Source: an uncultured Microbacteriaceae bacterium (GTDB taxonomy: Bacteria > Actinomycetota > Actinomycetes > Actinomycetales > Microbacteriaceae). From it: DNA of 5,507 nucleotides. How positions within the stretch are numbered: the first letter of the stretch is position 1; each line of letters begins with the position of its first letter. Shown in pieces: positions 5,360 through 5,507 of this stretch. The stretch lies in assembly GCA_903907615.1 (NCBI GenBank), contig CAIVOR010000175.1:1-5507 (forward strand), given 5' to 3'. Position numbers and translations under genes: made by a program. The notes under the pieces were generated by a model that was given only the letters and a program-made list of their open reading frames with translations, was not told the DNA's origin and ran no database searches.

Positions 5360-5507
5360 TTACTTGTGCTGGATCAGACCATAATTGCGGCCGCCGGGTC
5401 CGCGAAAGTGTTGAAACATGACGGGACCACCGTCGGTTACATCCGTCACCGATTCAAAGCCGGCGTCGATGAGTTTCGCACCGTCGGCCACGATATCAGT
5501 CACGGCA
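5360..5507 (-). CDS. C-terminal end of a probable VOC (glyoxalase/bleomycin resistance fold) protein, cut by the right window edge
   Basis: The leftward frame entering at the right edge gives 48 codons and stops with TAA at 5360-5362. The pattern VTDIVADGAKLIDAGFESV, then GGPVMFQHFRGPGGRNYGLIQ, resembles the last beta-alpha-beta-beta module of VOC proteins. There a helix carries a DxxxxxxxLxxAGF-type turn, and a DPDGN-like turn comes before the final strand. In that turn this protein has GPGGRNYGLIQ: a Gly stands where metal-dependent members usually have the ligand Glu (as in N-x-x-E-L). The fold assignment is by pattern only and the substrate cannot be guessed. The start and N-terminal module lie outside the window. 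Its reading direction is the same as lemA, but the 109-bp gap and inverted repeat suggest a separate transcript. Confidence 0.6.
   Translation of the reverse strand, partial: AVTDIVADGAKLIDAGFESVTDVTDGGPVMFQHFRGPGGRNYGLIQHK

Overview
The window looks like an ordinary chromosomal stretch from a high-GC actinobacterium, most likely of the Microbacteriaceae type. The composition is GC-rich (roughly 60% by eye), two or three genes start with GTG, and the gene content matches a block conserved across Actinobacteria: greA, a DUF4307 membrane protein, a small single-pass membrane protein, a short-chain-type cis-prenyltransferase and a PIN-PhoH protein. In Mycobacterium tuberculosis the counterparts lie in the Rv1080c-Rv1095 neighbourhood. 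No mobile element, CRISPR array, tRNA or rRNA was seen.

Layout from left to right. Bases 1-1503 hold a leftward run, read in transcription order as small membrane protein (1306-1503), cis-prenyltransferase (475-1254) and the N-terminal 124 codons of a PIN-PhoH protein (373 down to the left edge). A divergent 84-bp gap (1504-1587) separates it from a rightward pair, DUF4307 (1588-1980) and greA (1990-2475). greA converges on a second leftward run with only 24 bp between the stop codons. In transcription order that run is lemA (about 4681-5250), htpX (3762-4637) and ilvA (2500-3744), with gaps of 43 and 17 bp. At the right edge is the last 48 codons of another leftward gene, probably a VOC/glyoxalase-fold protein (5360-5507).

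The genes are mostly housekeeping. They cover rescue of backtracked RNA polymerase (GreA), prenyl diphosphate supply for the cell envelope, RNA metabolism (PIN-PhoH), membrane protein quality control (LemA/HtpX) and the first committed step of isoleucine synthesis (IlvA). I see no previously undescribed system.

The points most worth a second look are these: genes usually found between DUF4307 and the cis-prenyltransferase (mca and a hemolysin III homologue) are absent here; the cis-prenyltransferase carries short-chain sequence signatures; and both greA and lemA lack a well-placed Shine-Dalgarno but have a TANNNT box positioned for leaderless transcripts.
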